DNA from: Polytrichum commune
Taxonomy: Eukaryota > Streptophyta > Polytrichopsida > Polytrichales > Polytrichaceae
Direction of reading: 5' to 3'
NCBI GenBank assembly: GCA_950295325.1
Contig: OX485807.1
Span: 8,089,001-8,153,000, forward strand
DNA: 64,000 nt
Shown here: one piece after another, positions 34,937 through 45,143 of the stretch
Layout: each line of letters opens with the position of its first letter
How positions within the stretch are numbered: position 1 is the stretch's first letter
Position numbers and translations under genes: made by a program
Notes under the pieces: generated by a model
The model's input: the letters and a program-made list of their open reading frames with translations, nothing else
The model's database searches: none
Told to the model about the DNA's origin: nothing

Positions 34937-37900
34937 ATGCAAGGTAGGACTCGCTCACAAAAACCAAGTTTGATAGTAGGACTAGAGAAATCTACTCGAA
35001 AGAGGCGGTCCTCTAAAATCAGTGATAGATTAGAACAAGATAATGTTAGAATAGAGAGTTGTTTGAACGTCGAACCTAGGACTAGGTCAATTCTAGACAC
35101 CTTAGAACTTGGAGCTCAACTTGAAGAGGAGATCACTCCCTCCAAATTGAGTGGTGAAACTTCTTCGGAAAATTACACACTTAGAGAAGAATTCCCGGTA
35201 GAAGTTGATAGGGGATTGTTGAATAGTTCACCGGTCACCATGGCCGAGGAACGGGGGATGGATCCACCACCCATACCCCCAATTCCGCCCATACCTCCTA
35301 TACCTCCAATAGACCCATTGGTTAGGCCAAGAGGCCTACCAATTGTGGTTCCACAAAATTTAGCGGCGATGGATATGCCATCTCATCTCCCTAAATTTTA
35401 TGGGACCAAGGATGAGGACCCCTCTCGGCACATGGAACGGTATATCGAACGGTTGGCTAGCTTCCTCATAACCAACCCGGGTTATTGGTTAGTGTGGTTT
35501 CCTACCACTCTAGAGGGGGAAGCCTATGAATGGTATCGGGATCATGCCGAGGGACATTTTAGGGGATGGGAACAATTACAAAGGGAGTTTCTTAACGAAT
35601 TTAGGCCGGAAGTGGGTCAAAGTACCGCATTAAGGGCATTGTCGTCATTGAAGCAAGGAAGGGAGGAAGAAATTTCGGCTTACATTAGGAGGTTTGATTT
35701 AGTGTGCACTAGATTTGTGGGTACCATGCTCAACGACGACACGCTAAAGCAATTTTTCATTCAAGGGTTTTTTAAGTCCGGAACTATTAGGGGTGTTCTA
35801 GAAAGGAATCCCTTGACCTTGGCGGATGCCAAGCGTGCGGCTAGAGATATTGAAAACTTGGATAAAGATCACGAAAGGCTATGGAGAAGGGAGGATGAAT
35901 TGATCCCACAATTCATCCCCATACGCCCTAGGGTGGTAGCGGTAGAACCCGCTAAGTATGAGAACCAAATTCCATATGCCATTGTGGACACCGGTCCCCG
36001 ACCTTTAGCGGTTAGGGAACCGGCACCTCTTTTGGCACTACCGGCCCCTAGAACGGATCCACACTTGGAGGAGGTTGAGAGAAGACTAGGTGCTAGCCAA
36101 CTAGGATTCCAAGAGGCTATGATAAAACAAATGCAAAGCCTCACGGATCAAATGTCATTAATGATCCGGAGTCAACAACCGGGGCCTCCACCCCCGGTTG
36201 AGTCGGGTAGGCATTCTTCCGGATTATGGTGTGTCCAATGTGGCCAACCGGGCCACACGCGTCAATTTTGTAGAAGTGGACAAAACCGTGACCAAAGAGG
36301 AAACGGTAACCCACCTCAACAAAATCAACGAGGTCAAGCGCCACCTCACTATGGAAATGGAAGCAATAGAGGACCACAACCTAGAGGGCAAGGTGGCCAA
36401 AATTTAGAGAAGAAGGAATTTCATCCCTTTTGTGGAAGGTGGCACGCTCAAGGACAATGTTGGTCCGAAGGTCAAGAGTTTAATTGTAGCAATTGTGGAG
36501 GAAGTCATCCCTCGGATACGTGTCGCCAACCGGACAAAATAATTAATGTCCCTTACCCGGTGGCTAATCCACAACAACAAGCAAGGGATAATATGCGAGG
36601 TGCTAGGCCACAAGGAGTACCGGCCAATGAACTTAGGCCACCTAACTTATACTATGACCATAGTAATGCTAGGCAAACTTTTCATCCACCGGCGGGCTTG
36701 CAAACTACAACCGGTTACATTCCAATACAAAATAGACAAGGAGTTCCACCTAATGGTAGTAACGGGAGACAAGCGCCTCCAACGGATCCGGGACCATCTA
36801 ACTCCCAAGATGTTAGGTTCATGGATGGAGTGTTGGAGGCCACATGTGATGACATGCTTCCTCTCCCAACGAGAATTGGAGAGGAGCAAAGTCAATGGCC
36901 TCCTTACACCAATGCTATTACATATGAGTTAGTGAAGGGTAAGGGTGTGGTTGAAGAAGCACCTGCACTAGCGGTAACTACTAGGGCTAGGAGAGGGGAT
37001 GCCCCGTTGGAGGTAGGAATAGGAGAGCAAGGAAATTACTCTTCGGATGAAGAGATTAATCTCTCCGAGTTGGATAGGGTAGCTAGAAGAGCTACTAAGG
37101 ATGTGGAGAGGGAAAATATAATTTTACAAGATAGGGAGAGGACTAATGCGGTACATGACTTGGATAATAGCGATGTGGGTGAATGGGAAGGACCGGGGGT
37201 TCCCGTAGACGAATTCGACGTAGTGGGTAATTCTAAGGTGGAAAGATCTACCGGGTACGACTTGTGGGCGGACCTTAGTACACTCAAGGCGGATATTACT
37301 TTCGGCCAACTATTGGAAATTTCACCCACGGCAAGGAAAACATTAAAGGAGGGAATGCCGGTACACAAGAGGATGAGGAAGGTGAAAGCTAAAATAGCCG
37401 CTAGGATCCAATCACAAGGTGGAAGAGACGTGAAAGCTATAGAAATAGAAGTTGTTATAGTAGATAAGGTGGTTCCTAATGTGCTAGTCGACGGAGGGAG
37501 TAGTCTAAATATACTACCGGAGGATACTATGAAAAAATTGGGACTTGGACTCATGGGGCCTTCACCTTTGGTCATAAATATGGCAAATCAAAGTTCGACT
37601 ACGCCTTTGGGGATGATCAAGGATTGTAGAATGACTACGGGAGGTGAGGAGTACTTGGTCACCTTCCATGTCATTAAAATGCACTCCAACAAGGACACCT
37701 TCCCCATTTTGCTAGGTAGGCCTTGGTTGCGGATGGCGAATGCTATGGTCAATTGGGGTGGACCTAAACCATCCATCACTTATGGTCCGGAGGGTAATAG
37801 GGTCATAGTGTCCATTGGTTCATTAGAAGGATGGATGAAGAAGGAGATGTATTTGCCATTGGAGAAGGAAATTGATGACTTAAACGAGAATGAGATTGGC

Positions 37901-39979
37901 AAGGCATTGGTGGGAGTCGTCCATCCCGAAGGTCAAAGGGTTGTTATAGATTCGGGCTCGGGAAGTCTAGGTCCTAATTTTTACAATTATGGGGATAATG
38001 GGGATTATGCCCAATGGCTAAGGGAGTACCCCGAGTCCGAGGTTGATGTAATGGTTACATTTCACCAAGTAGGCTTAGGGAGTGAATTTCCTAGTGTTAG
38101 TTTAGGAGAGGGCTCATTGTTGGAGCCATGTGAGGTGCTCACCGAGGAAGAGTGGGTTAGCGGTGGGTTAACACCTTGGGTAGATGACGTGGAAGAGGGT
38201 GAGGTTAGTTTAATTCATGTAGATGGGACTCAAGAGGAGGATGTGATTATTGAGTCATCGAAATTGGAGGAGCCTTTACATTTCAAGACCACGTCTACGG
38301 GGATAGTTGTAGGTCAAGATGTGAAAGATTACCCCAATGTGCCTTCCGATTGGTATCGGAACAAAGAGGAACAAGCACATGTGTCGGAAGCGGATTGGCG
38401 GTACGTGGATGTGAAATTAAAGAATGGAAAAACCCGACAAATGAAGATGGGCTCCAAATTGGGGGAGAAAGAGGTTAGGGAGTATAGCAATTTGGTGGAT
38501 GAGTTTAGTGATACTTTTGCATGGTCCTACGATGAGCTTAAGGAAATTCCTAGGGAAATGGTAGAGCACCGGATTCCTTTAATTCCGGGGGCGAGGCCAA
38601 TTAGACAAAAGGAGAGGAGGATGCATTTACAAGCGGACCACTTGTCTAGGTTGTCGGAGGAGATAGGAAAAAATCCGGTAAATGATATGTTAGTAGATGA
38701 TAGCCTCTTTGTGGTCACTTCTACACCGGAGTGGTATGCGGGCATAGTGGAATTTCTAACAACCCACAAGTTGCCCAAAGAGTGGACAAAAGAAGAGAGA
38801 AGGAAGGTGAGGGTAAATAGTAGGCAATTTGTTGTAGTGGGCCATAGGTTGTTTAGAAGGGGGTCCGATGGTATTTTACGACGATGCGTGTCAAAAACGG
38901 AGGTTGAAGCGATTTTAATCGCTTGCCACGATAGCGCTTGCGGCGGTCACTTCTCGGGTCAACTCACCGGGCAAAAAATACTTAGAGCGGGCTACTTTTG
39001 GCCTACACTATTTAAGGACGCCCATTACTATGTAAGGAAATGCGACGCTTGCCAACGGTATGCCCGAGACGACCTTAGAATGGAGATGCCTTTACATGTA
39101 TCATTACCCTTAATTCCTTTCGAAAAATGGGGCATCGACTATGTGGGTGAGGTCCATCCCCAATCTTCAAAAGGAATGAAATATATTGTGGTGGCAACCG
39201 AGTACCTCACCAAGTGGGCGGAAGCCAAAGCGGTGAAGACCGACACGGCGGAACACGCGGCAACATTTATGTACGAAGACATAATTTCGCGGTTCGGGGT
39301 GCCGAAGATCCTAGTAAGCGATAGGGGTACTCACTTTTTGAATTACTTGATTCGAGAGATGACAGAGAAATTTAAAATTGATCACCGGAAGACTACTCCC
39401 TACCACCCACAAACCAATGGACAAACGGAAAGGGTTAACGGAATTTTGGTGAGTATACTACGCAAGACGGTTATAGACTCGAAGCGGGATTGGGATACGA
39501 AACTAACGGCGGCACTTTGGGCATACCGTACAACCTATAAGGTAACTACGCGTGCTACACCATTTTCCTTAGTCTATGGTCTTGAAGCGACACTACCAAT
39601 CGAATATGAAGTCGAGTCACTTAGGGTGGCCGTGAGTACGAGACTTACCGAAAGTCAATCCTTACGAAATCGACTAACCGATTTGGAAGCACTTGACGAA
39701 GGGAGGAGCATGGCGGCTCAACATATTGAGGCAATCCAAAGAAGGAGAAAGATTACTTTCGACAAACGACATAAGAGAAGGGCCCTAACACCGGGAATGA
39801 TGGTCATGATTCAAGACGCACGAAAGCTTGAATTTCCGGCGAAATTCAATGCGGTATGGTTAGGACCTTACCTTGTCTATGAGGTCTTTCCTAATAATTC
39901 AATTCAATTGGAAACGTTGAATGGTGAGCTCTTTCCTACCCGTACATCGGGAAGTAGATGTAAGGAGTACCGAGCTTGA
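34937..39979 (+). CDS. gypsy Gag-Pro-(RT/RH deleted)-Int polyprotein, 1,680 aa
   Basis: One uninterrupted ORF. Domains in order: retrotransposon gag core near residues 150-280; a CCHC knuckle CVQCGQPGHTRQFC near 430 and a second Cys-rich motif CSNCGGSHPSDTC near 517; a DITFGQLLE segment, then the aspartic protease with LVDGGSSLNIL near 850. The usual start of the reverse transcriptase region (GARPIRQKERRM, near 1225) then runs directly into HLQADHLSRL, the usual end of RNase H. No YxDD-type motif or RNase H core exists between. Next come the integrase zinc domain (CHDSACGGHFSG...CDACQR near 1330-1370) and the integrase core with GIDYVG, SDRGTHF and GQTERVNG supplying D, D and E. About 1.5-2 kb of normal pol is missing but the frame is preserved. 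It ends 61 bases before the 3' LTR. Confidence 0.92.
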   Translation: MQGRTRSQKPSLIVGLEKSTRKRRSSKISDRLEQDNVRIESCLNVEPRTRSILDTLELGAQLEEEITPSKLSGETSSENYTLREEFPVEVDRGLLNSSPVTMAEERGMDPPPIPPIPPIPPIPPIDPLVRPRGLPIVVPQNLAAMDMPSHLPKFYGTKDEDPSRHMERYIERLASFLITNPGYWLVWFPTTLEGEAYEWYRDHAEGHFRGWEQLQREFLNEFRPEVGQSTALRALSSLKQGREEEISAYIRRFDLVCTRFVGTMLNDDTLKQFFIQGFFKSGTIRGVLERNPLTLADAKRAARDIENLDKDHERLWRREDELIPQFIPIRPRVVAVEPAKYENQIPYAIVDTGPRPLAVREPAPLLALPAPRTDPHLEEVERRLGASQLGFQEAMIKQMQSLTDQMSLMIRSQQPGPPPPVESGRHSSGLWCVQCGQPGHTRQFCRSGQNRDQRGNGNPPQQNQRGQAPPHYGNGSNRGPQPRGQGGQNLEKKEFHPFCGRWHAQGQCWSEGQEFNCSNCGGSHPSDTCRQPDKIINVPYPVANPQQQARDNMRGARPQGVPANELRPPNLYYDHSNARQTFHPPAGLQTTTGYIPIQNRQGVPPNGSNGRQAPPTDPGPSNSQDVRFMDGVLEATCDDMLPLPTRIGEEQSQWPPYTNAITYELVKGKGVVEEAPALAVTTRARRGDAPLEVGIGEQGNYSSDEEINLSELDRVARRATKDVERENIILQDRERTNAVHDLDNSDVGEWEGPGVPVDEFDVVGNSKVERSTGYDLWADLSTLKADITFGQLLEISPTARKTLKEGMPVHKRMRKVKAKIAARIQSQGGRDVKAIEIEVVIVDKVVPNVLVDGGSSLNILPEDTMKKLGLGLMGPSPLVINMANQSSTTPLGMIKDCRMTTGGEEYLVTFHVIKMHSNKDTFPILLGRPWLRMANAMVNWGGPKPSITYGPEGNRVIVSIGSLEGWMKKEMYLPLEKEIDDLNENEIGKALVGVVHPEGQRVVIDSGSGSLGPNFYNYGDNGDYAQWLREYPESEVDVMVTFHQVGLGSEFPSVSLGEGSLLEPCEVLTEEEWVSGGLTPWVDDVEEGEVSLIHVDGTQEEDVIIESSKLEEPLHFKTTSTGIVVGQDVKDYPNVPSDWYRNKEEQAHVSEADWRYVDVKLKNGKTRQMKMGSKLGEKEVREYSNLVDEFSDTFAWSYDELKEIPREMVEHRIPLIPGARPIRQKERRMHLQADHLSRLSEEIGKNPVNDMLVDDSLFVVTSTPEWYAGIVEFLTTHKLPKEWTKEERRKVRVNSRQFVVVGHRLFRRGSDGILRRCVSKTEVEAILIACHDSACGGHFSGQLTGQKILRAGYFWPTLFKDAHYYVRKCDACQRYARDDLRMEMPLHVSLPLIPFEKWGIDYVGEVHPQSSKGMKYIVVATEYLTKWAEAKAVKTDTAEHAATFMYEDIISRFGVPKILVSDRGTHFLNYLIREMTEKFKIDHRKTTPYHPQTNGQTERVNGILVSILRKTVIDSKRDWDTKLTAALWAYRTTYKVTTRATPFSLVYGLEATLPIEYEVESLRVAVSTRLTESQSLRNRLTDLEALDEGRSMAAQHIEAIQRRRKITFDKRHKRRALTPGMMVMIQDARKLEFPAKFNAVWLGPYLVYEVFPNNSIQLETLNGELFPTRTSGSRCKEYRA

Positions 39980-40040
39980 CTAGGCAACTTACCCTTGGAG
40001 CAAGAGATGTTTGGATTCATCCCCCGATGGTCGCCAATTA

Positions 40041-41606
40041 TGTGAGCCCAAAAGGGTGCCCACATTTAGTCTTAGACCCTTGAAACGTTAGTTGATGCAC
40101 TTTGAAGTAGCATGTTACTTCACAAAAATATAAAAAGAGTGAAATGTTAGTCTTAGAAGTACCATGTTGTAAGAGGCTAGGATGTGAGTTGTTATTGTGT
40201 TTTTACCTTCGGAAGGATTTGAGTGAATGAGGATAGGTAAGGAGAACTTGGATTGAGTAGTTAGTGAGTAGGCTAGTACAAATGGATGGAGACAACCAAA
40301 GTGACTCAAGAGGCAAGTGCATTCGAATTGGGATGAATGGAGGATCACATGGAGCGCACAAGTGGACCACCTCATCATGGCCACTTAATGGGGGAGGCCC
40401 AAGGAAGAATGCAAGGTGGAGGATAAGCAAATTCTCAAAGCACCAATCAAATCACGAGTTAAGCATCGTGGTTTGAATTAAGTGGTGAGCGACGATTTGG
40501 GAAAGTAAGGGGAGAAAGGTATGGCGGCGGAAAGCGAAGGAGGCTAAGTTTGGGTTGAAGCATCCCAAGTTTGGTAAAGTGTGGTAGGTAGAAAGCCAAG
40601 GCTAGTTAAGCATCCCAAGTTTGGTAAAGTGTGGTAGGTAGAAAGCCAAGGCTAGTTAAATGTTCGAATTAGGATCCTTGTTGATCATTTGAGGGAGGAA
40701 GACTTAGAAGATAGGATTGGCGCCTACTAAGTAGGAGGAAATCTCAAGGGCTTATCGTGAGCCTTGAGGGTGCTCACCCCCTCAAGCTTACTATATAATC
40801 CCTCATTCTTCCCTCACTCATCCTCTCTTTCCTTTGTGCTCCAAGGCACCCCACGAGTTATAAGTGTGGGTGTGGGAAGCCATATTGGAGCACATGTGTG
40901 TGCTTAGTTTTTAGTTTGAGAGCCAAGGCTTGTTAGCCTTGAAGAGGGCTTGACCTCTTGGTAGAATTAGTGTTGACGTGAAGGATTTTAAAGTTAATTC
41001 ATGATTCCAATTTGTGGTACTTTAAGTTCATGTTTTGAATACACGTGGTTGCAAGTTCCATGTTTAAGAGTTGAGCACTTGATGTTGTGATGAGTGCAAA
41101 ATTATACTTGTGTGGATTAGTTAGTCTTAGTGAAGTTAGGAAATTCTCTCTCCCCCTCTCCTCTCTAGGATTTTAGGATTTTAGGATTAGAGAAGAATTG
41201 TGTGATTAGAAAGGGGTTGTTAGTAGAATTAGGGAAATTAGGTAGGAAGATTAGTTAAGGGCTTGAATAATTAGTGAGGTAGTTGGGGATTACAACTACA
41301 AAGTTGTGGGTTCATGAAGGAGCTGGGTTTATGAAGGAGCTGGGTTTGTTTAGTTAGAAAGTAAAGAGCTGGGTTTATGAAGGAGCTGGGTTTATGAAGG
41401 AGCTGGGTTTGTTTAGTTAGAAGCTAAGAAGCTGGGTTTATGAAGGAGCTGGGTTTATGAAGGAGCTAGTTAAATCCAAGACCACTTGAAGGGTGAACCT
41501 TGCACTATGGACTCATCCAAGTCCAAATCCAATACCGCGGAGGAATGTGAGCCCAAACCCACTACTCGGACTACGGACGCTTAAGGGTGGGGGGTTTGGC
41601 CTCACA
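40041..41606 (+). repeat. 3' LTR
   Basis: Same 1,566 bases as the 5' LTR. Immediately before it lies GATGGTCGCCAATTA, the complement of a primer-site-like TAATTGGCGACCATC, where a purine-rich tract would be expected. Confidence 0.93.
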
Positions 41607-41849
41607 GATTAGAAAGGGGTTGTTAGTAGAATTAGGGAAATTAGGTAGGAAGATTAGTTAAGGGCTTGAATAATTGGTGAGGTAGTTGGGGATTACAACT
41701 ACAAAGTTGTGGGTTCATGAAGGAGCTGGGTTTATGAAGGAGCTGGGTTTGTTTAGTTAGAAAGTAAAGAGCTGGGTTTATGAAAGACCTGGGTTTGTTT
41801 AATTAGAAAGTAAAGAGATGGGTTCATGAAGGAGCTTAGTAGATAGCCT

Positions 41850-42390
41850 ACCTAATTAGCTCATAGACAAGTAGTTAGTTACATTATGCTAGTTAGTGTT
41901 ATGTGTGGCTTTCACAAGTAAATGTATTTGAGATTGACTATAGAGAATAGTGTTTTTTTTAACACTTGCATCCTCTCTTTAAAAATAAACCACGTGCACA
42001 ACTTAATGGAGAATGTGGAGCACTCTCGCGATGGCAAGACAAAGGAAGCAAAGACCAAAGGTGCGATGGAGAGATTGACATAAGTCACATAAGTATTTCT
42101 TAATATTTAAAGGCTTATGTACGGTATGGAGACACCAAGTGAGACCTCTTATAGTAGCGATACGGAATACACAAGTGATAGTTCAAGTGGTAGTATAGAG
42201 TCAACGGCACGGACTCCATTTAGGAGAGGGATATCCTTAAGGGCTTTTGTAGCTAAAGCAGCCGGATGGACGTTAGAAACAAACAAAGACAAAATAGCAC
42301 CCGAGCATAAGGAGGTTAAAATAACATAGTTAACTTGTGCATTCTCCACATACGTATTGAAATCGTACATTGAGTTGTTAAAAGTGAAAT
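41850..42390 (+). other. Extra segment in the older LTR variant
   Basis: About 540 bases between LTR positions that are adjacent in the young LTRs. It contains AATGGAGAATGTGGAGCACT and an Ala/Lys-rich reading frame also found, reversed, in the solo LTR near 28400-28540. So it is either an ancestral part lost in the young family or a shared insertion. Confidence 0.6.
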
Positions 42391-42532
42391 TCCAGTTAAA
42401 TTCAAGACCACTTGAAGGGTGAACCTTGCACTATGGACTCATCCAAGTCCAAATCCAATACCGCGGAGGAATGTGAGCCCAAACCCACTACTCGGACTAC
42501 GGACGCTTAAGGGTGGGGGGTTTGGCCTCACA

Positions 42533-45034
42533 GCCTCCCGCCGGTAATCGCCTTCCCTGAATGGGGACCTTTCGTCTCTTCTGAATTCTATCATTGGTTC
42601 AAACCGAATCCTTCTGTCATTCGTTTCTCGCCTAGGAGTGATCGCTCCTGGCCTTCGATTGGATTGGGGTTGTATTTGATTTACCCCATATCTTCTATCC
42701 CGGGGTCTCCAAGATTCATGCCGTTCGTAAACACACTCGCTAGTGTTGTGGGTTAAGCTGTTACAATTCGTACATTGTTTCATCTGACACTCTTGCACGT
42801 AGTGCCCTTCATTTCGGCATCGCCGACAAATTATGCCCGTTCTGAATTTCCGGCTTCCCAAAGCCAGTCCTTCTATCTCTTCTCTGAGAGTTTTGATGCC
42901 ATCTTTGGTTGAGTCATTTCTTCCACTCTTTGTCTTCTTTTTCTTCTTTTTCCGTTCTTCTTCAGAATCATCGCTTGATTCATCGCTGTCACTCTCGTCA
43001 TGGAATCTCCCTTTTCTCATTTGTCCTAGCTCCAATTTCCGAGCTGAGGCTTTGGCTTCGTCTAAGTCATCGGTTGGCATTAAATCGATGTGCTTGGCAT
43101 ACTCCTTTTTCAACCCATTAAGGAACCATGTTTTCTTGAATTGATTGCTAGGTTGAGGGTGAATCTTTGATGATTCCACCATAACCCTTTCATAAAATTC
43201 TTCGACTGTCTCATCTTTCTTCTGTTTGAGGGAGCCTAAGCTCTCAATGACTTCCCCCTCCGATTTCTTTGATCTGAATCTCATAAGAAAGGCAGTTCCT
43301 AAAGTTGGCCAATCTGGAAAATGATTTGGGCCAAATTGGGAGTACCATTCTAATGCTCGCTTCTTCAAGGTGACTGGAAATAATTGCAACTTGATTGCAT
43401 ATGTGTCTTCCTGGTTGGCAAGACACACATTGTTAAATTCTTGCATGTAAGTGTCGGGATCTGTCTTACCTTTGTAGGTCGGTAAGGGAACCTTTGTTCT
43501 CCGTTGTTGTGCAGCCATGTTGGCTGAATTGGGTGGGTTGTTTCCAACACTGGGTGGATTGTTGCTCTTGGCTGGTGGTGGGCTGACTCCGGTGTTAATT
43601 CCAAGGTTTTGGAATTGCTTAAGTTTCTCTTCAAACTTTCTTCGTAGTTCGTCAAATTCTTCTTGACTGATGGGTCTTTTTACTCCTTGGTCTGTGTTAT
43701 CTTGTGTGCTCTCTCCGGAGAAGCCGGAGTCTTCAAAGCTAAATTGTTCTTCAAAATTTCTTTTCAGTTTCTCCCAACTCCTTGGGTTGAAAAGATTTTC
43801 CTCGGCCGTGTTTCTTTGATGGGTGTTGTCCTGCGCTTTATCTACTGGGGTATGCGTACCCGTGTTTTTACCTGTACCTTTTGTTCTCAACACATAGGTT
43901 CCAAGAGGGGTACCTATTATCAGATCATCCTCATCTTCCTCGTTTTCTCCCTGATCCAAGTTCTCTTCATCCAAGTCTTCATGTCCTTTGTTTGTCTCAC
44001 CATTACCTCTTCCTTCACTTTGACTTCTATGGTGGCTGGGCTTAGGGGTGTGGGAACCTATTGCCGGTGGTTCAGAAGCGTATTGGCTCTCTTCACTTCC
44101 TGTAGTTCGTTGTCTTGTACGCCTAGCGTACCTCTCTTCTCTTTCTCTCTTGAGTTGTTCGGTCCGCCTTATGCGGTCTTCTCTAGAATGCATGCGCTCC
44201 ACATGCTTCTTCTCTGCCTCCTGTTCTCTAGGAGTTGGTGATGTACTTCTTGTACTAGATGTATCCTCATGATCAACCATGTACGCTACTAAGAGTGTTT
44301 CGGGGTCATGGTCTTGGCCGGCTCTCTCAGCTCTGACGCCTCAATGCACCCGTACTTCACCTGTTTGCCTATGGATGATTACTTGGACACTTGGTTTAAG
44401 TTCTTGTTTCTTGTTCCTGCTCCTGCCCCAAATTCAAGTTCCCCACACTACCATGCAAACCACCATACAGAGGTAAGAATATCTTTCTAACATACAAATC
44501 GTACAACAGACCTTCTTGCTTGTAATGGTAACCTCGATGTCGCGTTGCTCCTAACACATAGGCGCTAATTCCTTCTCTTCCGTCATTCCATACCTTAGAG
44601 AAAATTATTGCCTGCAGCTCCTCTGGTAACTCAGCAATGTTTCTCTCAAATTGTGACCGGTACGTGAATCCTATTTCTCTTTCTTGGTGTAATTGCCAGA
44701 CCTTATCTTCATACATCTTCTGCATATCCCACATGAGATCGTGGAATCTCCTGGTTCCTTCTCATTTCTTCAAAGTTGTCCGACTGGTATCATACTTTGG
44801 ATAATCCCACGGCCACTTACCCAAAGCCAAGACTTCTTGTTGCTTTGAGTCCTCTTCTTCTCCTCCTTCGCTTCCCTGCACGTAGAATCCTCGGAGATTA
44901 AACTGTTCGAGTCTCCGTTGCACTGCTCTCTCTATACGATCTTGCTTCCGCGGTCCAAATGTTTCTTCCCATTTGCGTCTCTCATTCATCTCCTGTTGGA
45001 GTCTCCCACAATATAGGTAGTACATGTTCTCCAT
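42533..45034 (-). pseudogene. gypsy gag, 5' and central part, degenerate
   Basis: Minus strand, starting about 110 bases after the LTR end at 45144. The first ~90 codons run into a TGA at 44762 and continue in the same frame to 44396. A frameshift and stops separate this from a 580-codon block (44280-42533). That block has a charged Arg/Glu N-terminus, a gag core (CLANQEDTYAIKLQLFPVTL... to about 43120) and two knuckles, CRRCRNEGHYVQEC and CTNCNSLTHNTSEC. It stops at the GCCTC target duplication; the remainder lies at 31343-30450. Confidence 0.85.
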
Positions 45035-45120
45035 TGACGCCTGCCATCCAACTTACTCCCAAATATTGTATGTTGTAAATTTTATCTTCTAATCTAGGTA
45101 AGTGTAACGTCCATGTGGCG

Positions 45121-45143
45121 AATCCCCAGCATGGTCGCCAAAA
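45121..45143 (-). other. Primer-binding site of the minus-strand gypsy
   Basis: Directly after the LTR end (minus strand ...CTCGACA) comes TTTTGGCGACCATGCTGGGG, the TGGCG...GGGGA form common for plant gypsy primer sites. Confidence 0.65.

Larger units (their letters stand above)
32462..41606 (+). mobile_element. Young full-length Ty3/gypsy element, TSD GATTA
   Basis: Two LTRs of exactly 1,566 bases (32462-34027 and 40041-41606) enclose a single long ORF. GATTA flanks the element (32457-32461 and 41607-41611). By eye the two LTRs look identical, including a shared 50-base tandem duplication absent from the host LTR, so insertion is recent. Despite its youth it lacks reverse transcriptase and RNase H and must depend on another element to move. 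Confidence 0.95.
31344..42532 (+). mobile_element. Solo LTR (two halves) carrying a nested gypsy element
   Basis: LTR sequence starts TGTGAGCCCAAAAGG at 31344, is split at 32461, resumes at 41612 and ends TTTGGCCTCACA at 42532. GCCTC flanks it at 31339-31343 and 42533-42537. The two halves together make one LTR of about 2 kb, so this is a solo LTR that later received a full-length relative. Compared with the nested LTRs it lacks their 50-base duplication and has an extra ~540 bases at about 41850-42390. Confidence 0.93.
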
